A stretch of 29,422 bases of DNA from Deltaproteobacteria bacterium (GTDB taxonomy: Bacteria > Desulfobacterota > DSM-4660 > Desulfatiglandales > HGW-15). Every line of letters starts with the position of its first letter. Position 1 is the first letter of the stretch. The DNA lies in contig JAFGPH010000211.1 of NCBI GenBank assembly GCA_016926135.1, positions 1 through 29,422 on the forward strand, in the 5' to 3' direction. This document shows, piece by piece, positions 22,469 to 29,422 of this stretch. The position numbers were made by a program, and so were the translations under genes. The notes beneath the pieces are model-generated. The model did not search any database. It was not told the DNA's origin and saw nothing but the letters and a program-made list of their open reading frames with translations.

Positions 22469-22822
22469 TTGATTCATGAAGACTGCGACCGCTGGAACTG
22501 TGAAGTGGTCAAGATGGTTCTCGGGCAGCCCAAACCGGGCCTGGTATTCAATTCGGGCTTTCGGCCCCGCATCGAACCGGAGCAGTGCACGGCGTGTGAG
22601 GTCTGTGTCGGACGGTGTCCTCCCGGCGCGATCAAAATGGGGGAGGACGGTTCACCTGTGACCGACATGGACCGCTGTTTCGGCTGCGCCGTGTGCGCCT
22701 CGGGGTGCCCGGAAGGGGCGATTGTCATGGAGGCCAAGCCGGGTTGGCCCGAACCGCCCAGAACCACGAGAGACCTGGTTGCGGTGCTCAAGGCGGGCGC
22801 AGGGGGACAGGCCGCACGATAG
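22469..22822 (+). CDS. Dicluster 4Fe-4S ferredoxin, possibly a C-terminal remnant
   Basis: Up to 117 residues. Two 4Fe-4S motifs are visible: CTACEVCVGRCPPGA and CFGCAVCASGCPEGA, each C-x2-C-x2-C-x3-C-P. This is a bacterial-type electron carrier domain. The start is poor: a TTG at 22469, 2 bases after the toxin stop, or the ATG at 22514. The visible upstream segment (CDRWNCEVVKMVLG) and the phrase GLVFNSGFRPRIEPEQCTACEVC recall, from memory, the C-terminal third of longer (300-400 residue) ferredoxin-domain proteins. The gene may therefore have lost its 5' part when the toxin-antitoxin strip arrived. It ends 7 bases before dinB. A genuine small ferredoxin remains possible. Confidence 0.65.
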   Translation: MIHEDCDRWNCEVVKMVLGQPKPGLVFNSGFRPRIEPEQCTACEVCVGRCPPGAIKMGEDGSPVTDMDRCFGCAVCASGCPEGAIVMEAKPGWPEPPRTTRDLVAVLKAGAGGQAAR

Positions 22823-22829
22823 GAAGGTG

Positions 22830-24014
22830 ATGGACGGAGACAGGCCGGTTCGGAAGACCATCATTCACCTGGACATGGATGCCTTTTACCCTTCCGTGGA
22901 GGTGGTTGACAACCCGACGTTGAAGGGAAAACCGGTCATCGTGGGGGGCACCCGCGGAAGAGGGGTGGTTTGCTCCGCCTCCTACGAGGCGCGGAAATTC
23001 GGAGTCCACTCCGCGCAGCCCATGGCCGCGGCCCTTCGGTTATGCCCGCAAGGCATCTTCCTTCCGGTGAGGATGGCAAGGTACGTGGAGGTTTCCAGAA
23101 AGATCTTCTCCGTCTTTTACCGATTCACTCCCCTGGTGGAGCCCCTCTCCATAGATGAAGCCTTCCTGGATGTGTCGGCCTCGACCCGGCTCTTCGGCAC
23201 CCCCGTGGAGATCGCGAAGAACATCAAGGAGGCCGTAAGGGCGGAGACGGGGCTCAGCGTTTCGGCCGGTGTGGCCCCGTCCAAGTTCGTGGCCAAGATC
23301 GCCTCGGATATGGAAAAACCCGACGGCCTGACCGTTATACGTCCCGAAGGTGTGAGGGGGTTCCTGGACCCCCTTCCCGTGAGCAGGATGTGGGGGGTTG
23401 GGAAGAAGACCCAGGAGGAACTGCGTAGGGTGAACATCCGTACCTTTGCAGACCTGAGCCGGACCCCTGTGGAGACCCTTGAGAGGATGTTCGGCAGGCA
23501 CGGCCTGAAAATGCACCAACTCTCCACGGGGATCGACGAAAGGGAGGTGGAGCCCGAGCATGAAGCGAAATCCATCGGCCACGAAGAGACCTACCTGAAG
23601 GATATCCTGGAGCTGGAAACGGCCCGCAGGGAACTCCTCTCCCTGGCCGTTGAGGTGGCCCGCAGGTTGCGCCGCGAGGGTGTTTCGGGACGAGGTTTGA
23701 CACTGAAGGTGAAGTATGCGGACTTCGCCCTGGCCACCAGGTCCACGACCCTCTCAGGCCCCACGGACGACGGGCCGGAAATCTACGTGGAGGCATGCCG
23801 CCTTCTCGGGAGGACCGCCGTGGGCAGGAAGCCAGTCCGCCTCTTGGGGATCTCTCTCTCGCAATTGACCCCGGCAGCCTCCGAAGGACAACTGCCTCTC
23901 TTCGACGTGAGAGGGAGCGGCCGGAGAAGGAAGGAATTGAACAGGGCCCTCGATTCCCTGTATAAGAAGTTCGGCAGGGGAAGCGTCCGGCCCGGGACCC
24001 TTATGGAAGAATGA
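22830..24014 (+). CDS. dinB: DNA polymerase IV (Y-family translesion polymerase)
   Basis: 394 residues, a normal length. Palm-domain metal ligands are D15 (HLDMDAFYPSVE) and D109/E110 (PLSIDEAFLDVS). The residue at the steric-gate position is Y20. Finger segment GRGVVCSASYEARKFGV, the helix-hairpin-helix thumb (MWGVGKKTQEELRRVNI) and the little-finger domain are all present. The C-terminal QLPLF is a sliding-clamp-binding motif. It copies across damaged DNA with low fidelity. Start 22830 follows AGGA at 5-base spacing; the open frame upstream overlaps the ferredoxin and is rejected. No LexA-type operator was recognised upstream, and it may be read through from the ferredoxin. Confidence 0.96.
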   Translation: MDGDRPVRKTIIHLDMDAFYPSVEVVDNPTLKGKPVIVGGTRGRGVVCSASYEARKFGVHSAQPMAAALRLCPQGIFLPVRMARYVEVSRKIFSVFYRFTPLVEPLSIDEAFLDVSASTRLFGTPVEIAKNIKEAVRAETGLSVSAGVAPSKFVAKIASDMEKPDGLTVIRPEGVRGFLDPLPVSRMWGVGKKTQEELRRVNIRTFADLSRTPVETLERMFGRHGLKMHQLSTGIDEREVEPEHEAKSIGHEETYLKDILELETARRELLSLAVEVARRLRREGVSGRGLTLKVKYADFALATRSTTLSGPTDDGPEIYVEACRLLGRTAVGRKPVRLLGISLSQLTPAASEGQLPLFDVRGSGRRRKELNRALDSLYKKFGRGSVRPGTLMEE

Positions 24015-24066
24015 GTCGGAGTGGTCAGCAGAAACGAAAGCATATACCAGGGGAAGGAGCGGAATC

Positions 24067-25284
24067 ATGAAGAGATCCATGGCGGGCATTGAATTCATCG
24101 TCGGCATCCCCTCTTTCAGGGAGGCGGACGGCATTTCCTTTGTCACAAGACAGGTCGATATAGGACTCAGCCGGTACTTCAGCGCCCTGAAGACGGTCAT
24201 CGTGAACGTGGACAACCACAGTGACGACGATACCAGGGTCGCGTTTCTGCGCACTGAGACACAGACCCCGAAACACTACATCACCACCCCCCTGGGGGTG
24301 CGGGGAAAGGGGAACAACTTCCTGAATCTCTTCAAGTTCGGGGCCACGTTCAATGACAGCCTGAAGGGCGCCGTTGTGGTGGATGCGGACCTCAAGTCCA
24401 TCACGCCGGAGTGGATCAAGTTCCTGGGCGAGCCGATCCTGAAGGGATACGACTATGCCTTGCCGCGATATTCGAGGCACCAGTTCGACGGGAGTATCAC
24501 GAACCACATCTGCTACCCCCTTCTCTACGGTCTCCTGGGCGAGGACATCCGGCAGCCCATAGGGGGCGAGTTCGGGTTTTCTCCGGCGCTCATGCATCAC
24601 TGGCTCAAGCAGAAATGGACACAGACCACGAGGCAATACGGAATCGACATCTTCATGACCCTCAACGCGGTTCTGGGAGGATTCCGGATCTGCGAGGTGG
24701 GACTGGGGGCCAAGGTGCACAAGGCAAGCGCCCCCAAGCTGGGCCCCATGTTCACCCAGGTGGTGACCACCCTGTTCGATTTCATCCTTTCCAGGAAAGA
24801 GGCATGGCTGAAGGTGCCGGTGGTGAGCCCCAAACCCATGAAACAGTTCGGGCTCACAAAGCTGGATCCTCCCCAGGAACTCAAGATCAACATCCGGGGC
24901 CTGAAGGAGCAGTTGCAGGCCGAGTACGAGCAAAGGGAGAGGCTCCTCCGGAAGTATCTTAATGATTATGCGATCATGAGTTTGGAGAACATGTTCGAAC
25001 AGGACTATTACAGCATCGACATTCTCATGTGGACGCAGGTGGTCTACCAGCTTCTCTTCACCTACGACATGGGCGCCCGGAAGGTTAAGGCGGACATCGT
25101 GGAGGCATTGAAACCCCTCTATTTCGCGCGCTCCGTCACATTCGACTACATGACCTGGCGATATGACGTGAAATACGCCGAGGAGACGATCCTGGGTCAG
25201 GCGAAGGCCTTTGCCTCGCAAAAGCCTTATCTGCTGGGGCTCTACCTGAAGGGGGAGACGGAGAAAAGGCGCCGGCCTTTGTGA
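24067..25284 (+). CDS. Glycosyltransferase resembling mannosylglycerate synthase
   Basis: 405 residues. GT-A fold: IVGIPSFREADGIS at the N-terminus, GKGNN at 80-84 and a metal-binding DAD at 106-108 (VVVDADLKSITPEWI). Further blocks QPIGGEFGFS, YGIDIFMTLNAVLGGF and VGLGAKVHK appear in the same order as in the single-step mannosylglycerate synthase of Rhodothermus (GT78), with a long helical C-terminus. Related enzymes transfer mannose or glucose to glycerate to make an osmolyte. Donor and acceptor are not certain here. The ATG at 24067 has AAGGAG 7 bases upstream. It lies 52 bases after dinB; there is no functional link to that gene. Confidence 0.78.
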   Translation: MKRSMAGIEFIVGIPSFREADGISFVTRQVDIGLSRYFSALKTVIVNVDNHSDDDTRVAFLRTETQTPKHYITTPLGVRGKGNNFLNLFKFGATFNDSLKGAVVVDADLKSITPEWIKFLGEPILKGYDYALPRYSRHQFDGSITNHICYPLLYGLLGEDIRQPIGGEFGFSPALMHHWLKQKWTQTTRQYGIDIFMTLNAVLGGFRICEVGLGAKVHKASAPKLGPMFTQVVTTLFDFILSRKEAWLKVPVVSPKPMKQFGLTKLDPPQELKINIRGLKEQLQAEYEQRERLLRKYLNDYAIMSLENMFEQDYYSIDILMWTQVVYQLLFTYDMGARKVKADIVEALKPLYFARSVTFDYMTWRYDVKYAEETILGQAKAFASQKPYLLGLYLKGETEKRRRPL

Positions 25285-25331
25285 AGGGCACAGGCGTCTC
25301 GTTAGGAACTGCTGCGGGGATCAGGAGGGCT

Positions 25332-25400
25332 GGAGTGATGGAGTAGTGGAAATGCTAAGAAACCCCAACACTCCACAACTCCAATACTCCCGGCTTTTTT
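25332..25400 (+). terminator. Repeat-built hairpin followed by T6
   Basis: Arms 25332-25350 and 25372-25390 pair at 16 of 19 positions and are followed, after CGGC, by six T at 25395-25400. Each arm is itself a tandem run of 8-base words of type NNTGGAGT, in opposite orientation. It should terminate the glycosyltransferase transcript. The rest of the 199-base spacer (25285-25483) shows nothing else I can assign. Confidence 0.65.
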
Positions 25401-25483
25401 CGGCGTCAGCGGCTGCCGGCGCTGCCCCGGGCAACTGCAGGATACTCCGTGTTATCTAGGACACCACTCGGGGAAGAAGGGAA

Positions 25484-26209
25484 ATGAGATCGCAAGAGGC
25501 CAAGGTCGGAAAGGATTCCGGTGTGCGCGAGGTGAAAAAGCCTGAGTGTCTCAAGGGAAAGGGAGGCTTTGTCGCCGGAGGCGGAATTTTTTTCATCCTC
25601 TGGCTCATGACGTACGGAATCACCGGACTGCTTGTGGGTAAAACCCTGGGACATCTCCTCCTTGGGGCCGGACTGGGGGTCCTGGTGGGCATCTGTCCAT
25701 CGGCCCTCATATCCGTGGGCGCCCACTACGGTAGTTTCCTCTCCTTCCTTCCCTTGGTATATCTGATCAGCTTCATGTTCCTGCCCCAGGATGTGCGGAT
25801 GATCGCAGGCATCGGACTCTGCGTGCTCCCGGCAGTCATGGCGATTCCCCTGGGTATCCGGTGGATCTCCTCCCGATCAAAGAAGGCGAGGGTGAAGGAG
25901 GTTCTCCGCAGGACAAGTTCGGAAGAGATCCGCGGCTACCTCACCTCGGGAAGCAGCTTTGAACTGGCCGCCGTGATCCTGGAGTGCGGCAGGAGAGGGG
26001 AGGCCCTTTTTGTTCCGGCACTGGGGCATGTCCTCCTCAGGCACGCGAGCGAGCTGGACGGGGTGAGGGCGGAGGCCGCTCGCGCACTGCTTTCCATCGA
26101 CAGCACCGAGGCGAGGGAGATCCTCAAGTCCGCAGTAGAGGCTGAGGAGAAAAAGAGCGTCCGGAATGGGACGGTCATTGACATCATCAGGAAGGGGCTC
26201 CCTGCTTAG
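25484..26209 (+). CDS. Membrane protein with cytoplasmic helical-repeat tail
   Basis: 241 residues. The first 27 are charged and cytoplasmic. About four membrane segments follow between residues 28 and 125 (GGGIFFILWLMTYGITGLL; LGHLLLGAGLGVLVGI; FLSFLPLVYLISFMF; IGLCVLPAVMAIPLGI). The soluble tail from about 140 has helix pairs (SFELAAVILECGRRGEA, RAEAARALLSIDSTEA) that look like HEAT-type repeats. I do not recognise a named family or function. Start is the ATG at 25484 with GAAGGGA just upstream. It stands first in a plus-strand run with the lipoprotein and zincin genes. Confidence 0.75.
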   Translation: MRSQEAKVGKDSGVREVKKPECLKGKGGFVAGGGIFFILWLMTYGITGLLVGKTLGHLLLGAGLGVLVGICPSALISVGAHYGSFLSFLPLVYLISFMFLPQDVRMIAGIGLCVLPAVMAIPLGIRWISSRSKKARVKEVLRRTSSEEIRGYLTSGSSFELAAVILECGRRGEALFVPALGHVLLRHASELDGVRAEAARALLSIDSTEAREILKSAVEAEEKKSVRNGTVIDIIRKGLPA

Positions 26210-26226
26210 GGATTTCAGGTGAGGAC

Positions 26227-26349
26227 ATGTGCGTTATGGTGGATGGGATGAGGATCGACATGGAGGGTATCCATCTCGACCGGGTGCTGCAAAGGGGTAC
26301 CCTGACGCAGAGGTCCCTCACTCGCTGTCTGCGCTGGAGGCCGTCGTGA
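26227..26349 (+). CDS. Possible small ORF coupled to the lipoprotein gene
   Basis: A 40-codon frame starting ATG at 26227 (MCVMVDGMRIDMEG) with GGTGAGG close upstream and ending TGA at 26347-26349, inside the GTGA start of the next gene. It fills the space between two genes and overlaps the next by 4 bases, the coupling seen elsewhere in the window. It has no known domain and is Arg- and Met-rich. It could equally be a leader or chance frame. Confidence 0.3.
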   Translation: MCVMVDGMRIDMEGIHLDRVLQRGTLTQRSLTRCLRWRPS

Positions 26350-26897
26350 TCGGCTGGAGTCTGTTTGGAGGCCCCTTTGCCTCTCTCCGGGGGTTCGTGG
26401 TGCTCACCTCGCTCATGGGGATCGTTTTCCTCTCCCTCCCATCCTGTTCCGGCACCGATGACGTCACGGCCATTCGCAATGTGGTGAAGGAGGGCGCCAG
26501 GCTCGGCGAGAAGCATGAGCTGGGAGAGATTTTCGAGTTGACCACGGAGGACTTCACGGCGCTTCCGGGAAAACTCGATCGCCGCGAAACCCGGAGGATC
26601 CTCTGGTTGGCCTTTCGTCATTACGGGGAGTTCAGGATTCTCTATCCGCGTCCGGGTGTGGAGGTCCAATCTGATCGGCGCAGCGCATCGGCGGTTTTCC
26701 CCTTTCTCATCGTGAGGAAGGATGCCTCGTTCCCGAATCTCAAGGACCTGGTCGAGGACCCCCAACGATGGCTGGATGCGGTGGGGGAGAATGCAGATCT
26801 CTATCGTCTCAAGCTGGATCTGATCAAAGAGGGGGCAGGCTGGCGGGTGAGGCAGGCCCATATTCAGAGATTCACCGGGGTGTCTTTCGGGGAATGA
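26346..26897 (+). CDS. Predicted lipoprotein of unknown function
   Basis: 183 residues from the GTG at 26346, chosen because GGAGG lies 5 bases upstream. A hydrophobic signal (about 17-30, FVVLTSLMGIVFLS) ends in a lipobox-like LPSC with C34 as the lipidated residue. The mature part (DDVTAIRNVVKEGARLGEKHE, then FRILYPRPGVEVQ and SASAVFPFLIVRK) alternates helix and strand like an NTF2/SnoaL-type cone fold, but this is a guess. The longer frame from 26229 would put the signal internally and is rejected. Probably anchored at the inner or outer membrane, facing the periplasm. Confidence 0.75.
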   Translation: MIGWSLFGGPFASLRGFVVLTSLMGIVFLSLPSCSGTDDVTAIRNVVKEGARLGEKHELGEIFELTTEDFTALPGKLDRRETRRILWLAFRHYGEFRILYPRPGVEVQSDRRSASAVFPFLIVRKDASFPNLKDLVEDPQRWLDAVGENADLYRLKLDLIKEGAGWRVRQAHIQRFTGVSFGE

Positions 26898-26955
26898 CAC
26901 CTGCCCACACCAGCAATGCAATGCGTGCGAAATAGTGGGAGAGGTTTGACAGGGA

Positions 26956-27348
26956 ATGAGATCGCGAAGGAAAAGCCGCTGGACCGACGAGGAGTTCGAC
27001 AGGATCGTGAAGAAGGCGATCCGCCGCGTCCCCCGGGAGATCCGGCAGCGCCTGGAGAACGTTCTCATCACCGTAAAGAAACGACCCACCGCCGAGATGC
27101 TCCAGGACCTGGACCTGTTGCCCGACGAGGAGCCTCTGGGCCTTTACTGGGGCGTTTCGCTGCCGGAGCGCTCGCTGGATTCGCCCCCGCTCTATCCGGA
27201 TACGATCTTCCTGTTTCAGGAACCCCTGGAGGCAATTTGTGAGACCGTGGAGGATCTGGAGCGGGAGATCGAGATCACCGTGGCGCACGAAATTGCCCAT
27301 GCCCTGGGGATCGATGAAGAGAGGCTGGCGGAACTCGGGTATGAGTAG
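26956..27348 (+). CDS. Minimal zincin-like metallopeptidase-family protein
   Basis: 130 residues. The C-terminal HEIAHALGID (H111, E112, H115, with D120 as likely third ligand) is the short zincin signature of the metallopeptidase family (PF06262/DUF1025-like). The FLFQEPLEAICETVEDLEREI stretch before it, and a basic helical N-terminus, fit the family. These small proteins have a minimal MMP-like fold; substrates are unknown and activity is often doubtful. Start is the ATG at 26956, with GGG close upstream. It ends 7 bases from the end of the convergent DUF3106-like gene, leaving no room for a separate terminator. Confidence 0.85.
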   Translation: MRSRRKSRWTDEEFDRIVKKAIRRVPREIRQRLENVLITVKKRPTAEMLQDLDLLPDEEPLGLYWGVSLPERSLDSPPLYPDTIFLFQEPLEAICETVEDLEREIEITVAHEIAHALGIDEERLAELGYE

Positions 27349-27355
27349 TAACCTG

Positions 27356-27781
27356 TCAGCGGAAACGGCTCCGGACGCCGTTCCTCTCCTGAGGGGGAAG
27401 GCTCTCCCACTGATCCAGCTTCCGGTTGATCCGGCCCCGTTCCTCCGGCGAGAGGTCCTGCCATTGCTCGTAGCGGCGCTGGTATCGCTGGCGATCCTGG
27501 GGGCTCATCCGGTTCCACTGGTCCATGCGGCGACGGATCATCTCCTTTTCCTGGGGGGACATCCGCTGCCACTGCTCGTATTGTCTCCTGAGGCGGTCGT
27601 TCTCGCGGGGGGACTGGGCCATGAGGAACCCCTTGTACGCGGAGAGACGGAGTGTCGTGTTCTGGGGGGTCAACGGCCAGGCCGGGATTGGGCGGAGGAG
27701 CGGGAGAATGGTCGCCGCGGCCACGATAAGGGCCAGACGATGCAGATAGCGGGGTCTACGCGTAGGTTTCCGGGTTCTCAT
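27356..27781 (-). CDS. DUF3106-like exported protein with five 18-residue repeats
   Basis: 141 residues. A basic N-terminus and hydrophobic segment (about 15-32, RLALIVAAATILPLLR) form a signal peptide or anchor. From about residue 51 the chain is tandem repeats of exactly 18 residues: EQW or DQW at 69, 87, 105 and 123, and SP/PP pairs at 57, 75, 93, 111 and 129. Each unit reads roughly (E/D)QWxxMSPQExxxxRRRY, the pattern of DUF3106. A charged helical-hairpin array in the periplasm is expected. It overlaps the anti-sigma gene by 26 bases and is probably part of that regulon; a periplasmic sensor role, as with CpxP/CnrX-type proteins, is inference. Confidence 0.85.
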   Translation of the reverse strand: MRTRKPTRRPRYLHRLALIVAAATILPLLRPIPAWPLTPQNTTLRLSAYKGFLMAQSPRENDRLRRQYEQWQRMSPQEKEMIRRRMDQWNRMSPQDRQRYQRRYEQWQDLSPEERGRINRKLDQWESLPPQERNGVRSRFR

Positions 27782-28337
27782 GCTGGAACATTCCCTGTGT
27801 AGTGGGGGCGGTAGCGGGGCCCTGCGGATCATCGTCTGTTCCGTCAAGGATATGCACCAACTTCTGGACCGTATCCAGATGCTGGAGAAGCTCCAGATGC
27901 CTGAGGATCTCCACTTCCCGTGCCGGAAACTCTCCGAGTGTCTTCTGCTCGGTAGGGGTGCGGAGAGGCAGGGGAGCGGGAGGTGTTCCGGGGCGCAGGA
28001 AGAAGACCACGAGCACAAGGCCGCAAAGGGCTGCAAGGGCGGGAGCCATCCTGGTAGGCCGAGTGAAGAGTTGCCAGCCTGCACTGCTTCTTTCTTCGCT
28101 TGTCCGGGAGAGGCCTGCCTGAACGGTTCTCACCAGCATCTCGCTTCGACCGGGGGAAAGGGGAGGGGCCTGCATGGACCCCTTCATCTGTTGCAGCAGC
28201 CGGAGCATCCGATCCCGTTCCTCGCGGCAGGCGGCGCAGGTCTGGAGGTGATCTTCCCACAGGGAAGCCGCTTTCGGATCCAACTCGCCGTGGGCATCCA
28301 GCAGGAGATTCTCTCTGTACTGTGGACAAGCTCCCAT
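27756..28337 (-). CDS. Anti-sigma factor, zf-HC2 type
   Basis: 193 residues. The N-terminal zinc-binding anti-sigma domain has H30-x3-C34-x2-C37 (EDHLQTCAACREE). One membrane segment lies at about 97-114 (MAPALAALCGLVLVVFFL). The periplasmic C-terminus contains a helical heptad-like stretch (REVEILRHLELLQHLDTVQKLVHIL). It would hold the ECF sigma factor at the membrane and release it on an envelope or redox signal. Start is the ATG at 28337, with GAGGAG 5-6 bases upstream, 10 bases after the sigma-factor stop. The 10-residue longer frame from 28367 overlaps the sigma gene and is less likely. Confidence 0.9.
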   Translation of the reverse strand: MGACPQYRENLLLDAHGELDPKAASLWEDHLQTCAACREERDRMLRLLQQMKGSMQAPPLSPGRSEMLVRTVQAGLSRTSEERSSAGWQLFTRPTRMAPALAALCGLVLVVFFLRPGTPPAPLPLRTPTEQKTLGEFPAREVEILRHLELLQHLDTVQKLVHILDGTDDDPQGPATAPTTQGMFQHENPETYA

Positions 28338-28347
28338 AACAACTCCT

Positions 28348-29001
28348 CTACTCCTTCGACCATTCATCCAGGGCCGTGCGGATATGCTGTGTTGCGCGGA
28401 AGAGGTGGCTCTTCACGGTTCCTACGGCACTGTGCGTCAGGCACGCGATTTCAGGTATGCTCCTTTCCTCAAACACCTTCAACTCAAATACCATTCGCTG
28501 GGTGCTGGAGAGGCCTTCCAACGCCTGCTCGACCCGACGTCTGAATTCCTTCCGGCTCAGGGCGGTAAGGGGGTCGTTCTGGGGGTCCGACTCCGGGAGT
28601 GGCTGGCGGTTCCGCCGGTTCCCCTCTCCCCGCTGTTTCCAGGATCGCCAGAGGGAGAAAACCCTTGTCCGGCGCTGTTTCCGCCTCACGGCATCCAGGC
28701 AGGTATTCAGCACGATCTGGTAAAGCCAGGTGTAGAAGGAGGCGTTTCCCTTGAAGGTGTGCAGGTTGCGCAATGCCCTCAAAAAGGCCTCCTGGGTGAG
28801 ATCCGCGGCTTCCTCGGCGTCTCCCGAACAGATCCGGTATGCCACGGCATAGGCCTTCTGCTGGTAGCGCCGGATGAGCTGTTCGATCGCATCCGGGTCC
28901 TGTTCCTTGGCCCGGGCCACCAGTTCGAGATCGTGAGCCGGTGGATGTGGCTCTTCGCCTGGATGTAGGGGGCCCCCCCTGTTCGATTTCAAAAAATTCA
29001 C
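28348..29001 (-). CDS. ECF (sigma70-family) RNA polymerase sigma factor
   Basis: 217 residues. Region 2 spans about 25-95 (LIRRYQQKAYAVAYRICSG, DLTQEAFLRAL, FKGNASFYTWLYQIVLNTCLD). Region 4 spans about 150-205 (LEGLSSTQRMVFELKVFEERSIPEIA and GTVKSHLFRATQHI). Region 3 is absent, as in the RpoE-like ECF group. The linker is long and basic (RRKQRRTRVFSLWRSWKQRG). Start is the GTG at 29001, the only start codon that keeps region 2 in frame; its ribosome site (AAAAGG) is very close. It is the first gene of the sigma/anti-sigma/DUF3106 unit. No obvious autoregulatory ECF promoter was identified in 29002-29111. Confidence 0.93.
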   Translation of the reverse strand: MNFLKSNRGGPLHPGEEPHPPAHDLELVARAKEQDPDAIEQLIRRYQQKAYAVAYRICSGDAEEAADLTQEAFLRALRNLHTFKGNASFYTWLYQIVLNTCLDAVRRKQRRTRVFSLWRSWKQRGEGNRRNRQPLPESDPQNDPLTALSRKEFRRRVEQALEGLSSTQRMVFELKVFEERSIPEIACLTHSAVGTVKSHLFRATQHIRTALDEWSKE

Positions 29002-29111
29002 GCCTTTTCATGTTATGGAGCGCACCTCCGGGCCGGCCGAGAGGACCGGAAAAACCCCGGGACTCACCACACCGTCCCCACCATACCATCAAATGCCCCC
29101 ATACCCAAGTA

Positions 29112-29422
29112 TTACCATCCCCACCACGTACCCACCGAGATGAAAACCCCCGAATTCCGTCCTCTCACGGGAGCAGGGTATCGCGCGTGTGAAGAATATG
29201 GCCTACCGTGGTGATAACACCCGTGACGGACCCCAGGGCGGTGCCTGTAGTTCCGACACGGGGGACGGTGCGGGTGGCGGGCGTAGCCCCCGGGGCCTGG
29301 CCCATAATGGCTCTTGATGATCACGGGACGGGATGCGTTTCGGATGATCACTGCGCCCGCGAGCGCCGGAGCGGTTGCCATCAGGAGGGCCGAGAGGGCG
29401 GCTGCTGCAAAGATCAGAAATC
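29112..29422 (-). CDS. Small exported His/Arg/Gly/Tyr-rich protein, start beyond the window
   Basis: The frame is open to the right edge; 102 residues are visible. The first visible part is a hydrophobic signal-peptide core (FLIFAAAALSALLM) with a cleavage-like site after APALA. The mature chain is rich in His, Arg, Gly, Tyr and Pro (GPGPGGYARHPHRPP and HGCYHHGRPY) and ends in GVFISVGTWWGW. No family is recognised. Such composition suits metal binding or cell-surface association, but that is inference. It lies just upstream of the ECF sigma gene on the same strand, 110 bases away, and may be under its control. The true start and total length are unknown. Confidence 0.7.
   Translation of the reverse strand, partial: FLIFAAAALSALLMATAPALAGAVIIRNASRPVIIKSHYGPGPGGYARHPHRPPCRNYRHRPGVRHGCYHHGRPYSSHARYPAPVRGRNSGVFISVGTWWGW

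Noticed and set aside
24025..25221. Minus-strand 398-codon open frame
   Set aside because: It is antisense to the GT-A glycosyltransferase; no motif and no ribosome site.
26187..27089. Minus-strand 300-codon open frame
   Set aside because: It covers the lipoprotein and zincin genes in antisense and has no recognisable domain.

Overview
The window (about 60% GC by eye) looks like the chromosome of a Gram-negative, probably deltaproteobacterial (Desulfobacterota/Thermodesulfobacteriota-type) organism. This is inferred from the gene content (ftsH-folP pair, type III pantothenate kinase, ECF sigma module, large radical-SAM sugar cluster), from dense GTG/TTG start use, and from word-like short tandem repeats in the spacers. 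I saw no rRNA, tRNA, CRISPR array or transposase gene.

Region 1 (1-15664, all minus strand) is one long gene cluster for a surface sugar or glycoconjugate. In order of transcription it holds: a winged-helix regulator with a C-terminal Rossmann module, a NeuB-type nonulosonate synthase fused to a second TIM barrel, a GT-B glycosyltransferase, a radical SAM/SPASM protein, a DegT-type sugar aminotransferase, a glutamine-dependent asparagine synthetase homologue, a methyltransferase with a Trm112-like N-terminus, a formyltransferase, an amidohydrolase, an ATP-grasp ligase, a HAD phosphatase, a zinc-ribbon methyltransferase with a C-terminal Rossmann module, and two more radical SAM proteins (the last cut by the window edge). 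From 9630 down to 2122 the genes overlap by 1-19 bases, so this is almost certainly one transcript. The mix (condensation to a nonulosonate, amination, formylation, amidation/ligation, methylation, radical chemistry) points to a heavily decorated, probably undescribed sugar. No CMP-sugar synthetase is inside the window.

Region 2 (15892-20390, plus strand) is housekeeping: ftsH, folP, coaX and ldcA, almost all translationally coupled except for a spacer of tandem heptamers before coaX. A perfect palindrome closes it against a convergent metallo-beta-lactamase-fold gene (20434-21558, minus).

Region 3 (21559-22822) looks like an inserted or rearranged strip: a small inverted-repeat element, a ribbon-helix-helix/MazF toxin-antitoxin pair with its own promoter, and a dicluster ferredoxin that may be the C-terminal remnant of a longer gene. 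dinB (DNA polymerase IV) follows, then a mannosylglycerate-synthase-like glycosyltransferase that ends in a repeat-built terminator-like hairpin.

Region 4 (25484-29422) holds a membrane/helical-repeat protein, a lipoprotein and a minimal zincin on the plus strand. These converge on a minus-strand ECF sigma factor, zf-HC2 anti-sigma factor and a secreted or anchored DUF3106-like protein made of exact 18-residue repeats. The start-side part of a His/Arg/Gly/Tyr-rich exported protein lies at the right edge.

The most unusual thing seen directly is the set of spacer arrays of degenerate words in strict 7- or 8-base phase. They occur at 9631-9777, 12900-12927, 18583-18721 and 25331-25390. Two unrelated genes (asnB homologue and coaX) have the same kind of array, with words ending in AATG, running to exactly 2 bases before the start codon.
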